Counted from the stretch's first letter, positions 40,501-49,107 are shown. The stretch: 64,000 nucleotides of DNA from Ornithinimicrobium tianjinense (GCF_014636495.1 NZ_BMEM01000002.1:1-64000); one strand, 5' to 3'. Program-made: numbers and translations. Notes: a model not told the origin generated them from the letters alone.

Positions 40501-40577
40501 GCGCACCTGTCGTCGGCCCGGGCGCCGAGGAGCTTCCTCGGCGCTCGGGCGCGCTGGCCACGCTCGCCACGCGCCGC

Positions 40578-41663
40578 ATGGAGGCGGAGCACGCCTGGTA
40601 CCGCGAGCTCTCCCCCGACGACCGGTCGTGGGTCCTGCTCATCAGCCAGGCCGCCATCAACGCCCTCCTGAGCTGGTATGCCGAGGGGTGCCCCCCGACG
40701 GCCGTGTCCGGCGAGATGTTCGCGAGCGCCCCGAAGTCGCTGGCCCAGACCATCTCGCTGCGGCAGGCGCTCGACCTCACCCGGACGGCGATCGCCACGG
40801 TGGAGGACGCCGTCCCCGACCTCGTGCCCGAGGGTGAGCAGGCGGCGCTGCGCGAGGCGGTGCTGCGCTACTCGCGTGACGTGGCGTTCGCCGCGGCGGC
40901 GGCCTACGCGGGCGCGGCGGAGCGCCGGGGCCGCTGGGACGCGCGGCTGGAGTCGCTCGTCGTGCACGCTGTCATCCGCGGGGAGGCTGACGACACGTTG
41001 GCCTCCCGCGCCGCCGAGCTGGGCTGGGAGGACGTCTCCGGGGTGGCCGTCGTCGTCGGCGCCCTGCCCGAGGGTGACTCAGCCGCATCCCTCGCGGCGG
41101 TGCGCGAGGCGGCGGTCGGCCTGGGTCGCGAGGCGCTGACCGCGGCCCAGGGCCCCCGGCTCGTGTGCATCCTCGGTGGGACCGACGACCCGCTGGAGGA
41201 CGCCGCCCACCTCTCCGCGCTCTTCGCACCCGGTCCGGTCGTCGTCGGCCCTCGTGTGCCTCACCTCTTCGCGGCGGGCCGCAGCGCCCGGGCAGCGATC
41301 TCCGGCGCGGACGCCGCCTACGCCTGGGCCAACGCCCCGAGACCGGTCGCCGCGGACGAGCTCCTCGCGGAGCGCGCCCTCATGGGTGAGCTCCCCGCCC
41401 GCCGGGCGCTGGTGGACCGCGTCTACGCACCGCTCAAGGCCCACCCCTCCACGCTCCTGGAGACGGTGCAGGCCTACCTCGACCACGGCACGGTGCTGGA
41501 GGCCACGGCCCGCGAGCTCTTCCTGCACCCCAACACCGTCCGCTACCGCCTGCGCCGCACCGCCGAGCTGGTCGGTCTCGACCCGCACTCCCCGCGCGAC
41601 GCGTGGGTGATCCAGGTGGCGATCGCCCTCGGGCGGATCGGGCAGCGGGGTCGGCGCCGCTGA
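40578..41663 (+). CDS. fasR: PucR-type helix-turn-helix activator of fatty-acid synthesis (FasR-like)
   Basis: 361 residues from the first ATG. An N-terminal sensory part (WYRELSPDDRSWVLLISQAA), a GGDEF-like middle, and a C-terminal PucR helix-turn-helix: TLLETVQAYLDHGTVLEATA then LFLHPNTVRYRLRRTAELVG. Immediately upstream of fabD, as FasR of Streptomyces. As I recall them, homologues have about 20 more residues before the EAEHAWYREL block. In-frame codons continue back to a CTG at 40497 that overlaps the aceE stop (CTGA). No ATG, GTG or TTG lies between, so the true start may be that CTG. Confidence 0.9.
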   Translation: MEAEHAWYRELSPDDRSWVLLISQAAINALLSWYAEGCPPTAVSGEMFASAPKSLAQTISLRQALDLTRTAIATVEDAVPDLVPEGEQAALREAVLRYSRDVAFAAAAAYAGAAERRGRWDARLESLVVHAVIRGEADDTLASRAAELGWEDVSGVAVVVGALPEGDSAASLAAVREAAVGLGREALTAAQGPRLVCILGGTDDPLEDAAHLSALFAPGPVVVGPRVPHLFAAGRSARAAISGADAAYAWANAPRPVAADELLAERALMGELPARRALVDRVYAPLKAHPSTLLETVQAYLDHGTVLEATARELFLHPNTVRYRLRRTAELVGLDPHSPRDAWVIQVAIALGRIGQRGRRR

Positions 41664-41678
41664 GCGAGGTTCGCCCGA

Positions 41679-41698
41679 TCTTGTAGGAACTGCACAAA
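41679..41698. promoter_or_regulatory. Inverted repeat upstream of fabD (candidate FasR site)
   Basis: CTTGT-N9-ACAAAG lies about 67 bp before fabD, directly after the regulator's stop. A TTGT/ACAA palindrome in this place fits the binding site of the PucR-type activator encoded upstream. Position and symmetry are seen; the assignment is inference. Confidence 0.45.
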
Positions 41699-41764
41699 GC
41701 CTGGTCCCAAACCTCGTCGGGAACCATGAGGGCGTCGGCGGGTTCCTCCAGGCACAGTGGTCTG

Positions 41765-42715
41765 GTGCTCGTCATCGTCGCGCCCGGACAGGGCTCCCAG
41801 ACCCCCGGTTTCCTCAGCCCCTGGCTCGAGCTCCCCGGCGCCCAGGACCACCTCGCGTCGCTGTCGGAGCTGAGCGGTCTGGACCTCGTGGCCCACGGGA
41901 CAACCTCGGACGCCGAGACCATCAAGGACACCGCGGTCGCCCAGCCGCTCATCGTGGGTGCCGGCCTGCTCACGCTCGCCGCGCTCGACCTGCCCGGCGG
42001 CCCGACCGGTGGCGCCGTCGGCGCGCTCGCCGGCCACTCAGTCGGGGAGATCACCGCGGCAGCGGCGGCCGGGGTCCTCACGGAGGAGCAGGCCCTGGTC
42101 TTCGTCCGCGAGCGCGGACGCGGCATGGCCGAGGCCTCCGCCCTCACGCCGACCGGGATGAGCGCCGTGGTGGGCGGCGACCCCGACGAGGTCAGCGCGG
42201 CGATCGAGTCGTGCGGTCTCACCCCCGCCAACATGAACTCCGCGGGCCAGGTCGTCGCGGCGGGCACGCTCGAGCAGCTCTCCTCGCTCGCCGCCGCGCC
42301 GCCGGCCCGGGCCCGCGTCATCCCCCTGCAGGTCGCCGGCGCCTTCCACACGCACCACATGAGCCCGGCGGTCGACCGCCTGCGCGCACTCGCCGAGGGG
42401 ATGGAGGTCAGCGACCCCGGGGTGACCCTGCTGTCCAACGCGGACGGCGCCGCGGTGACCAGCGGTCGCGAGGCGCTCGACCGGCTGGTCAGCCAGGTCT
42501 CCAACCCGGTGCGCTGGGACCTGACCATGGAGACCTTCGCCGCCCTGGGGGTCACCGGCATGATCGAGCTCTCCCCCGCCGGCACCCTCGTCGGCCTGGC
42601 CAAGCGCGCGCTCAAGGGCGTGGAGCTGCTCGCCCTCAAGACGCCCGACGACCTCGAGGCCGCCCGCCGGATGGTCACCGAGCACGCCACCACCACCCAG
42701 GAGGACACGCCGTGA
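41765..42715 (+). CDS. fabD: Malonyl-CoA:ACP acyltransferase
   Basis: 316 residues, GTG start. Loads malonate onto ACP. VIVAPGQGSQTPGF at the N-terminus, the nucleophilic Ser in LAGHSVGEITAAAAAG, the catalytic His in VAGAFHTHHMSPA, and the late ELSPAGTLVGLAKR. The GTG at 41765 was chosen because the family starts just before the APGQGSQ motif; an ATG 13 codons earlier (41726) has no ribosome site. The stop overlaps fabH as GTGA. Confidence 0.94.
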   Translation: MLVIVAPGQGSQTPGFLSPWLELPGAQDHLASLSELSGLDLVAHGTTSDAETIKDTAVAQPLIVGAGLLTLAALDLPGGPTGGAVGALAGHSVGEITAAAAAGVLTEEQALVFVRERGRGMAEASALTPTGMSAVVGGDPDEVSAAIESCGLTPANMNSAGQVVAAGTLEQLSSLAAAPPARARVIPLQVAGAFHTHHMSPAVDRLRALAEGMEVSDPGVTLLSNADGAAVTSGREALDRLVSQVSNPVRWDLTMETFAALGVTGMIELSPAGTLVGLAKRALKGVELLALKTPDDLEAARRMVTEHATTTQEDTP

Positions 42716-43770
42716 CCGACACCACCGCCGAGCCGAGCACCACCGGCCGCAAGACCATCACGGTCCCGGGCTCCATCCGGCACGCCCGCATCCACGGCCT
42801 GGGCGGCTACCGCCCCGAGCGGGTGGTGACCAACGAGGAGATCTGCGAGTTCATCGACTCCTCCGACGAGTGGATCCAGCAGCGGTCCGGCATCGTCACG
42901 CGCCGCTTCGCGCGGGAGGACGAGACCGTGGTGGACATGGCCGAGGCCGCCGCGCGCCAGGCCCTGGACCGCGCCGGCATCAGCGCCGACCAGATCGGCG
43001 TCGTGATCATGGCGACGGTGAGCCACCCCTACCAGACGCCGGCCGCCGCACCGATCCTCGCGCACCGTCTGCAGATCCCCAACCCGGCGGCCTTCGACAT
43101 CTCCGCCGCCTGCGCCGGCTACTGCCACGGCATCTCGCTGGCCAACGACATGGTGCGGGCAGGCACCGCCGACTACGTCCTCGTCGTCGGGGTCGAGAAG
43201 CTCTCCGACTTCACCGACAAGTACGACCGTGGCTCCGCCTTCATCTTCGGCGACGGGGCCGGCGCGGCCGTGGTCGGCGTCTCCGACGTCCCGGGCATCG
43301 GCCCGACCCTGTGGGGCAGCCTGGGCGACAAGGCCGACGTCATCACCCAGCGCGAGTCGTGGACCGACCTGCGTCCGGCGATGGTCGAGGAGCACCGCGA
43401 GGAGGCCATCGAGTGGCCCGCCTTCGTCATGCAGGGCCAGACCGTCTTCCGCTGGGCCGTCTTCTCGATGGCCGAGGTCGCCGTCGAGGCGGTCGAGGCC
43501 GCAGGTCTGACCCCCGGCGACCTGGACGCCTTCGTGCCGCACCAGGCCAACGTGCGGATCACCGACGCGATGATCAAGCGGCTCGGCCTGCCCGAGCACG
43601 TCCCGGTGGCCCGGGACATCGCCGAGACCGGCAACACCTCCGCAGCCTCCATCCCGCTGGCCATGGCGCGGATGCTCGACGAGGGCGAGGCCCCCAGCGG
43701 CGGCCTCGCGCTGCAGATCGGCTTCGGCGCCGGGCTGGTGTATGCCGCGCAGGTCGTCGTGATGCCCTGA
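42712..43770 (+). CDS. fabH: 3-oxoacyl-ACP synthase III
   Basis: 352 residues, GTG start overlapping the fabD stop. Starts fatty-acid chains from acyl-CoA and malonyl-ACP. The catalytic triad is seen: Cys in DISAACAGYCHG, His in VPHQANVRIT, Asn in ETGNTSAASIP. A 25-residue Thr/Ser-rich N-terminal extension (TDTTAEPSTTGRKTITVPG) precedes the core, longer than in E. coli. Confidence 0.96.
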   Translation: MTDTTAEPSTTGRKTITVPGSIRHARIHGLGGYRPERVVTNEEICEFIDSSDEWIQQRSGIVTRRFAREDETVVDMAEAAARQALDRAGISADQIGVVIMATVSHPYQTPAAAPILAHRLQIPNPAAFDISAACAGYCHGISLANDMVRAGTADYVLVVGVEKLSDFTDKYDRGSAFIFGDGAGAAVVGVSDVPGIGPTLWGSLGDKADVITQRESWTDLRPAMVEEHREEAIEWPAFVMQGQTVFRWAVFSMAEVAVEAVEAAGLTPGDLDAFVPHQANVRITDAMIKRLGLPEHVPVARDIAETGNTSAASIPLAMARMLDEGEAPSGGLALQIGFGAGLVYAAQVVVMP

Positions 43771-43850
43771 GGCCGCCCGCCTCCCTGAGCTCCCGAGGCC
43801 CGGCGGGTGCACGCACCGGGTCAGCCCAACCGCACACCGAAGGAGAAACA

Positions 43851-44099
43851 ATGGCACTGTCCGAGCAGGAGATCCTCGAGGGCCTGGCTGAGATCGTCAA
43901 CGAGGAGACCGGCCTGGAGCCCGAGGAGGTCCAGATGGACAAGTCCTTCACCGAGGACCTGGACATCGACTCGCTGTCGATGATGACGATCGTGGTCAAC
44001 GCCGAGGACAAGTTCGGCGTCCGCATCCCCGACGACGAGGTCAAGAACCTCACCCACGTCCGGGACGCCGTCACCTACATCGCCAACAACCAGGGCTGA
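43851..44099 (+). CDS. acpP: Acyl carrier protein
   Basis: 82 residues, acidic. The phosphopantetheine-bearing Ser is in EDLDIDSLSMMTIV. It carries growing acyl chains for FabD, FabH and FabF. A strong AAGGAG precedes the ATG. Lies between fabH and fabF in the standard actinobacterial FAS-II order. Confidence 0.97.
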   Translation: MALSEQEILEGLAEIVNEETGLEPEEVQMDKSFTEDLDIDSLSMMTIVVNAEDKFGVRIPDDEVKNLTHVRDAVTYIANNQG

Positions 44100-44212
44100 C
44101 CCCTGCCGGGCCGGGAGCGCCCCGGCGCGCGACGGCAGACCCCGTCCGACGCCGGGGCGCCCGGCCCGACCACCCCCGACCACTCGACCCGCCCCCACAG
44201 GAGCCGACGCCG

Positions 44213-45475
44213 ATGTCCCCCACCCCCACCACGTCCCCCCGCCGCGTCGTCGTGACCGGCATCGGCGCGACCACACCCGTCGGCGGGACAGCACCCGAGA
44301 CCTGGGAGGCGATCCTGGCCGGCCGGTCGGGTGTGCGTCCCCTCACCCAGGAGTGGGTGGCCGAGCACGAGCTCCCGGTGACCTTCGCCGGACAGCTGCA
44401 CACCTCCCCCGCCGACGTCCTCACGAAGGTCGAGGTGCGCCGCAACGACCCCGCCGGCCAGTACGCCCTCATCGCCGCCCGCGAGGCCTGGGCCGACGCC
44501 GGCCGCCCGGAGGTCGAGCCCGAGCGCCTGGGCGTGGCGATGGGCTCCGGCATCGGTGGCGTCTGGACGCTGCTCGACCAGTGGGAGGTCCTGCGCACGC
44601 GTGGCCCACGCCGCGTCTTCCCGCTCACCGTCCCGATGCTGATGCCCAACGGGCCCGCCGCGGCGGTCTCGCTCGACCTCGGCGCCCGGGCCGGCGCACA
44701 CTGCCCTGTCAGCGCCTGCGCCTCCGGCGCGGAGGGTATGGGGCTCGCCCTCCAGATGATCCGTTCCGGCCGCGCCGACGTCATGGTGGCCGGCGGCACC
44801 GAGGCGGCGATCCACCCGCTGCCGATCGCCGCGTTCGCCGCCATGACGGCGCTGTCCGGCCGCAACGACGCCCCCGAGCGCGCCTCGCGCCCCTACGACG
44901 TCGACCGCGACGGCTTTGTCCTTGGCGAGGGTGCCGGCGTCTTCGTGCTGGAGGCCGAGGAGCACGCGCTCGCCCGCGGGGCCACCATCTACGCCGAGCT
45001 GGCCGGGGTCGGCATGAGCTCGGACGCCTACCACATCACGGCCGGCGAGCCCGAGGGCGCGGGCGCGGCCCGGGCGATGGAGGAGGCCGTCTCCGACGCC
45101 GGGCTGGCGATGACCGACATCCTGCACGTCAACGCCCATGCGACCTCGACCCCCGTCGGCGACCTGGCCGAGACGCGGGCGATCCACCGCGCGTTCGGCG
45201 CCCACACGGCCAACCTCGCCGTGACCGCGACGAAGTCGATGACCGGCCACCTGCTCGGGGCGGCCGGTGCCCTGGAGGCGGTGCTGACCGCTCTCACGCT
45301 CCACGACCGGCGCATCCCGGCGACCATCAACCTGGACAACCGGGACCCAGAGATCGACCTCGACGTCGTCACCGGGGGTCCGCGCTCCCTGCCTGAGGGC
45401 GACGTCGCGGCGATCAACAACTCCTTCGGCTTCGGTGGGGTCAACGTCGCGCTCGCGCTCAAGACCTACCGCTGA
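44213..45475 (+). CDS. fabF: 3-oxoacyl-ACP synthase II
   Basis: 420 residues. Chain-elongating beta-ketoacyl synthase. The active-site Cys is in CPVSACASGAEGMGLA, the two His in NAHATSTPVGD and KSMTGHLLGAAG, and the C-terminal NNSFGFGGVNVAL is diagnostic. CACAGGAG precedes ATG at 44213. Last gene of the fasR-fabD-fabH-acpP-fabF series, followed by a terminator. Confidence 0.96.
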   Translation: MSPTPTTSPRRVVVTGIGATTPVGGTAPETWEAILAGRSGVRPLTQEWVAEHELPVTFAGQLHTSPADVLTKVEVRRNDPAGQYALIAAREAWADAGRPEVEPERLGVAMGSGIGGVWTLLDQWEVLRTRGPRRVFPLTVPMLMPNGPAAAVSLDLGARAGAHCPVSACASGAEGMGLALQMIRSGRADVMVAGGTEAAIHPLPIAAFAAMTALSGRNDAPERASRPYDVDRDGFVLGEGAGVFVLEAEEHALARGATIYAELAGVGMSSDAYHITAGEPEGAGAARAMEEAVSDAGLAMTDILHVNAHATSTPVGDLAETRAIHRAFGAHTANLAVTATKSMTGHLLGAAGALEAVLTALTLHDRRIPATINLDNRDPEIDLDVVTGGPRSLPEGDVAAINNSFGFGGVNVALALKTYR

Positions 45476-45497
45476 GCGCGCCCCGGCCTCCGCACGA

Positions 45498-45531
45498 GAC
45501 GTCCCCCGCTCACGGCAGAGCGGGGGGCGTC
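45498..45531 (+). terminator. Terminator after fabF
   Basis: A 14-bp stem (GACGTCCCCCGCTC against GAGCGGGGGGCGTC, one G-T pair) with a 6-nt loop, directly after fabF. Confidence 0.85.
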
Positions 45532-45565
45532 GTGCGTCGTGGGGGCGGGTAGGCTCACCGCCGTC

Positions 45566-46672
45566 ATGCACATCCTGCGCGTCGCCAACTTCGTCAGTCC
45601 CACATCCGGGGGCATCAAGACCGCCCTGCGCGCCTGGGGCGAGCACTACCAGGCCCGGGGGCACCGGGCCTCGCTGATCATCCCGGGCCCCGGCCAGGAG
45701 ATCACCGAGGAGAGCCAGGGCATGGTCTACCGCGTGCCGGCGACCCCGATCCCGGGCGCGGGCTACTCGCTGATGTTCAACCGCACCGGTCTGTCGCGCC
45801 TCATGGACGCCATCGGCCCCGATGCGCTCGAGGTCTCCGACCGGTCGACGACCCGCTGGATGGGCCGCTGGGCGCGCCGCCGCGGCATCGGCTCGATCAT
45901 GATCAGCCACGAGAACATGACCGGGATCCTGGTGCGCCGCACGCTGCTCCCGGACCTCGCCTCCCAGCTGTCCGCCAATCTCATCAACCACCGCAGCGCC
46001 GTGGACTACGACGCGATCGTGACCCCCAGCCGGTTCTCGGCCGAGGAGTTCGAGCGCATCGGCGTGCGCGCCCACGTCGTCCCCCTCGGTGTGGACCTGG
46101 AGACGTTCCGACCGAGCCGCGACCTCGACGCGGCACCGGACCCGAGCAGGCGGATCGAGCTGGTGCACTGCGGTCGCCTCTCCCCCGAGAAGCGGCCGGC
46201 GCTGTCCGTCGAGACCGTCCGGGAGCTGGTCCGCCGCGGCCACGACGTCCACATGACGGTGTTCGGGCACGGCCCCCTGCGGGCCGAGCTCATGGAGCGC
46301 GCCCAGAACCTCCCGATCGTCTTCCACGCCTACATCACCGACCGCAGCGAGCTGGCCGCCCGGATGGGCGCCGCCGACGTGGCGCTCGCGCCCGGCCCGC
46401 TGGAGACCTTCGGGCTCGCGGCCCTGGAGGTGCTGGCCTGCGGAGTGCCCACGGTCGCCACCGATGAGGGCGCCCTCCAGGAGGTCGTGGGGGACGGCGG
46501 GCACGTCGCCGCCTCGACCCCGGCCGCCTTCGCCGACGGCGTCGAGGCGCTCTTGCGCCGGCCCGGTGCTCGCAGACGCGCCCGTGACCAGGCCGAGCTG
46601 TTCAACTGGCAGACTTCTGCCGAGCGGATGCTCGCGATCCACGAGTCGGTGCGACACTCGCGTTCCACTTGA
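45566..46672 (+). CDS. Glycosyltransferase, GT4 family
   Basis: 368 residues. GT-B fold: N-terminal FVSPTSGGIKTALRAWGEHY, then the C-terminal donor site with RLSPEKRPALSVETVREL and the E-x7-E segment PLETFGLAALEVLACGVPTVAT. Related to GT4 enzymes acting on phosphatidylinositol or cell-envelope glycolipids, but the acceptor is unknown. No signal peptide. ATG at 45566 is supported by a TAGGCT box at 45550-45555; an in-frame start 9 codons earlier would overlap that box. Confidence 0.9.
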   Translation: MHILRVANFVSPTSGGIKTALRAWGEHYQARGHRASLIIPGPGQEITEESQGMVYRVPATPIPGAGYSLMFNRTGLSRLMDAIGPDALEVSDRSTTRWMGRWARRRGIGSIMISHENMTGILVRRTLLPDLASQLSANLINHRSAVDYDAIVTPSRFSAEEFERIGVRAHVVPLGVDLETFRPSRDLDAAPDPSRRIELVHCGRLSPEKRPALSVETVRELVRRGHDVHMTVFGHGPLRAELMERAQNLPIVFHAYITDRSELAARMGAADVALAPGPLETFGLAALEVLACGVPTVATDEGALQEVVGDGGHVAASTPAAFADGVEALLRRPGARRRARDQAELFNWQTSAERMLAIHESVRHSRST

Positions 46673-46789
46673 TACTGGAGTGAATTAAGAGCACACTGTG
46701 ACTCGACAACCGCACAGGGTGCATGAGGTGTTGGTCGGTGGTGGTCGAGGTCGTTGGGGAAGACGTCCCTCACCACACAGGAGGCCAGG

Positions 46790-47305
46790 ATGTCCGCCGT
46801 CATGCCCCGAGTCATGACCCGCGGGGTGGTGTTCATTCACTCCACCCCCACCGCGTTGTGCCCGCACATCGCCTGGGCCCTCGAGGGTGTCCTGGACACC
46901 CGGGTGAGCCTGGACTGGGTGCCTCAGCCTGCCGAGCCCGGCACGATGCGCACCGAGTTCTCCTGGACCGGCGAGGCCGGCACCGGTGCCTACATCGCCA
47001 GCGCCATGCGCGGCTGGGACGGCCTGCGTTACGAGGTCGTCGAGGAAGCCAGCCGCGGCAGCGACGGCATGAGGTGGACGCACACCCCGTCCCTGGGCAT
47101 CCACCAGTCGCGTCTCTCGGCCAACGGCGACGTCGTCGTCAACGAGGACCGTCTGCGGAGCATCGTGGAGCAGGCTGCGGGCGACGGGGTCCGGCTGTGC
47201 GCCGAGCTCGACCGCACCCTCGGCACCGACTGGGACGACGAGCTCGAGGTCTACCGCCACGCGGGCGAGGGCGCGCCTCCGACCTGGCTTCACAAGGTCG
47301 GCTGA
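46790..47305 (+). CDS. DUF3145 family protein
   Basis: 171 residues. The DUF3145 pattern is clear: MTRGVVFIHSTPTALCPHIAWALEG, then FSWTGEAGTGAYIASAMRGW and LRYEVVEEASRGSDGMRW. Function unknown; the family is often found next to FAS-II genes in actinobacteria. ATG at 46790 has AGGAGG 5 nt upstream; ATGs 4 and 8 codons later are possible. The 117 bp before it contain no other gene. Confidence 0.9.
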   Translation: MSAVMPRVMTRGVVFIHSTPTALCPHIAWALEGVLDTRVSLDWVPQPAEPGTMRTEFSWTGEAGTGAYIASAMRGWDGLRYEVVEEASRGSDGMRWTHTPSLGIHQSRLSANGDVVVNEDRLRSIVEQAAGDGVRLCAELDRTLGTDWDDELEVYRHAGEGAPPTWLHKVG

Positions 47306-47418
47306 GGCCGCCTCGCACCGGCCACGACGGGCCGGCGGCCACACCCCCGGCGGGTCCGCAGAGGCTCGCCGGGCCTCGTCGTGCGCCTGTCAGATGTGTC
47401 ACACGCCCGGGTGTCGGG

Positions 47419-47447
47419 TTGGCGTTTCCGTGATCTTTCCGTAATGT
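47419..47447 (+). promoter_or_regulatory. Promoter of the NlpC/P60 gene
   Basis: TTGGCG (47419-47424), a 17-bp spacer, TAATGT (47442-47447). It implies a leader of about 135 nt before the start codon, unusual in a window where many messages are leaderless. Confidence 0.65.
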
Positions 47448-47516
47448 TGTGACAGCGCCATCCCGTGTCCCCCATGTTCTTGGGCTGTGCGTTTCGAAAG
47501 GTCCTGGCACCTGTTG

Positions 47517-47578
47517 GGTCTCCCTGTGCCCACTGCTGCCCCGCTCGAGAGACCGGGCGGCGAGTCGTCTCGCTGCCC
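47517..47578 (+). promoter_or_regulatory. Structured 5' leader next to the ribosome site
   Basis: Two adjacent stems: GGTCTC (47517-47522) with GAGACC (47549-47554), then a 10-bp stem 47555-47564 / 47569-47578 closed by TCGT. The second stem ends 2 nt before the GGAGG ribosome site. GAGAC (47549-47553) can instead pair with GTCTC (47567-47571), which would break the second stem. This is switch-like. I see no match to the c-di-AMP (ydaO) riboswitch often found on such genes. Confidence 0.45.
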
Positions 47579-47588
47579 CGGAGGTTGT

Positions 47589-48449
47589 ATGAAGTCCACC
47601 GGCAAGCACCGCGCCACCGGCGCCGTCCCCCGTACCGGCGCCGCCGCCATCATGATCGGCGGTCTCGTGGCCGGTACGGTCGCGACGGCTGGGGCAGCGA
47701 CTCTCGGTCAGGAGCCCTCCGGCACGGACGCGACCGCGTCCGCCGTCGAAGGCACCTCCGCCGAGGCGAGCACGACAGACGTGCAGGAGCAGGCTGCCGC
47801 GCTGGCCAGCCTGCGCAGCAGCTCGCTCTCCGAGCTGCGCGACCAGGTCGCGGCCGACCGTTCCGAGGCGCGCAAGGCGCCCGAGGACGCAGCCTCCGTG
47901 GCGACCGTCCTCAGCAACTCTGCCTTCACCGGGCAGACGGTCGAGGTCGAGGAGACGGTCGAGGTCGAGGCAGAGGCCGCCCCCGCCGAGCAGTCCACCG
48001 CCGAGCAGACCACCGCCGAGGAGTCGGCGCCGGCCGAGCAGGCCGCCCGGACGACGCAGCAGGCGGCCCCGACGCAGCAGGCGGCCCCCGCGCCGGCCCC
48101 GGCTCCCGCCCCCGTGGGTGGCAATGCCGTCGGCATCGCGCTGCAGTACGTCGGATACCCCTACGTGCTCGGTGGCAACCCGCCCTCGACCTTCGACTGC
48201 TCGAGCTTCACCTGGTGGGTCTACCAGCAGATGGGCATCGACATCCCCCGCACGGTTTCTGGTCAGATGGCTGCCGTGACGCCGGTCTCCAACCCCCAGC
48301 CGGGCGACCTGGTCTTCACCTCGCAGTTCTACCACGTGGGCATCTACGCCGGGAACGGCATGGTCGTGGAGGCGCTGAACCCCGGTTCGGGCGTCACCTA
48401 CGGCGCGCCCGTCTACGGCGGCATCTGGTACGGCCGCATCAACGGCTGA
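47589..48449 (+). CDS. Secreted NlpC/P60 cell-wall endopeptidase
   Basis: 286 residues. Signal peptide about 1-38 (KHRATGAVPRTGAAAIMIGG, cleavage near AGAATL). A Glu/Ala-rich coiled region is followed by an Ala/Pro/Gln linker (about 125-180), then a C-terminal NlpC/P60 domain. The catalytic Cys is in FDCSSFTWWVYQQ and the His in FYHVGIYAGNG. It cleaves peptidoglycan stem peptides outside the cell. ATG at 47589 starts the signal peptide and has GGAGG upstream; an in-frame GTG at 47487 would put the leader hairpins into coding sequence. Confidence 0.92.
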   Translation: MKSTGKHRATGAVPRTGAAAIMIGGLVAGTVATAGAATLGQEPSGTDATASAVEGTSAEASTTDVQEQAAALASLRSSSLSELRDQVAADRSEARKAPEDAASVATVLSNSAFTGQTVEVEETVEVEAEAAPAEQSTAEQTTAEESAPAEQAARTTQQAAPTQQAAPAPAPAPAPVGGNAVGIALQYVGYPYVLGGNPPSTFDCSSFTWWVYQQMGIDIPRTVSGQMAAVTPVSNPQPGDLVFTSQFYHVGIYAGNGMVVEALNPGSGVTYGAPVYGGIWYGRING

Positions 48450-48464
48450 CCTCCGAACACCTCA

Positions 48465-48502
48465 CGAAGGGGCTCCCGTGCCGATGGCCGGGAGCCCCTT
48501 CG
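48465..48502 (+). terminator. Terminator after the NlpC/P60 gene
   Basis: A perfect 14-bp stem (CGAAGGGGCTCCCG and its complement) with a 10-nt loop. Confidence 0.88.
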
Positions 48503-48577
48503 GCGTGTCCTGACTCGCTGCAGACCACGGCACCCGGAGCCCCCACGCACTCCCCTCGCCGCGTGCTAGTTTGACGT

Positions 48578-48997
48578 ATGCGCGTCGCCGACCTCCTCAA
48601 GAAGAAGGGCAGCTCCGTGGTCACCCTCTCCGCGAGCGCGACCGTGGCTGATCTGCTGAACACCTTGGACGACAACAAGATCGGAGCCGTCGTCGTCGTC
48701 GACGACGACCAGGTCGTGGGGATCGTCTCCGAGCGTGACGTGGTTCATCATCTACGCGGCGGGGTGGACACGCACGCGGCCGTCGGTTCGATCATGACCG
48801 ACGAGGTCAACACGTGTGCTCCCGAGGACGAGCTCAACGACCTCGCGGCGCGGATGACCGAGGGCCGGCACCGTCACATGCCGGTCCTGCGCGACGGCTC
48901 GCTGCAGGGGATCGTCTCGATCGGCGACGTGGTCAAGGCCCGGCTGGACTCGCTCGAGGCCGAGCGCGACGTGCTCGAGGACTACCTGCGTCGGTAG
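48578..48997 (+). CDS. CBS-domain pair protein
   Basis: 139 residues: essentially two CBS motifs (residues 8-60 and 72-125), with GAVVVVDDDQVVGIVSERDVV and HMPVLRDGSLQGIVSIGDVV. Such proteins bind adenine nucleotides and act as energy sensors; the partner is unknown. TAGTTT (48567-48572) lies 5 nt before the ATG, so it is probably leaderless. Last chromosomal gene before the integrated element. Confidence 0.9.
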   Translation: MRVADLLKKKGSSVVTLSASATVADLLNTLDDNKIGAVVVVDDDQVVGIVSERDVVHHLRGGVDTHAAVGSIMTDEVNTCAPEDELNDLAARMTEGRHRHMPVLRDGSLQGIVSIGDVVKARLDSLEAERDVLEDYLRR

Positions 48998-49028
48998 ACC
49001 CGGCCGGCCCCGTTAGGATGGCGGGTCG

Positions 49029-49102
49029 GGGCCAGTAGCTCAGCCGGTCAGAGCAGCGGACTCATAATCCGTCGGTCCAGGGTTCAAGCCCCTGCTGGCC
49101 CA
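49029..49102 (+). tRNA. tRNA with CAT anticodon (Ile2 or Met)
   Basis: 74 nt. GGGCCAG pairs with CTGGCCC, discriminator A, D-arm GTAGCTCAGCCGGTCAGAGC, anticodon loop CTCATAA. Anticodon CAT is used by elongator Met and by lysidine-modified Ile2; the loop resembles E. coli ileX but this does not decide it. The 3' part from 49058 is the integration site of the 12.4-kb element and is supplied by the element after integration, keeping the gene whole. Confidence 0.92.
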
Positions 49103-49104
49103 CC
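49058..49104 (+). repeat. attL: 47-bp attachment repeat within the tRNA 3' end
   Basis: These 47 bases, from the anticodon stem to just past the acceptor, recur exactly at 61418-61464. The bases on both sides differ between the copies (C/T before, CGGG/AGAT after), so the match is an exact boundary. Standard tRNA-targeted tyrosine-integrase site. Confidence 0.96.
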
Positions 49105-49107
49105 CGG

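Noticed and set aside
47447-47588. c-di-AMP (ydaO) riboswitch upstream of the NlpC/P60 gene
   Set aside because: The conserved core sequences of that riboswitch are not visible; only local stems are.
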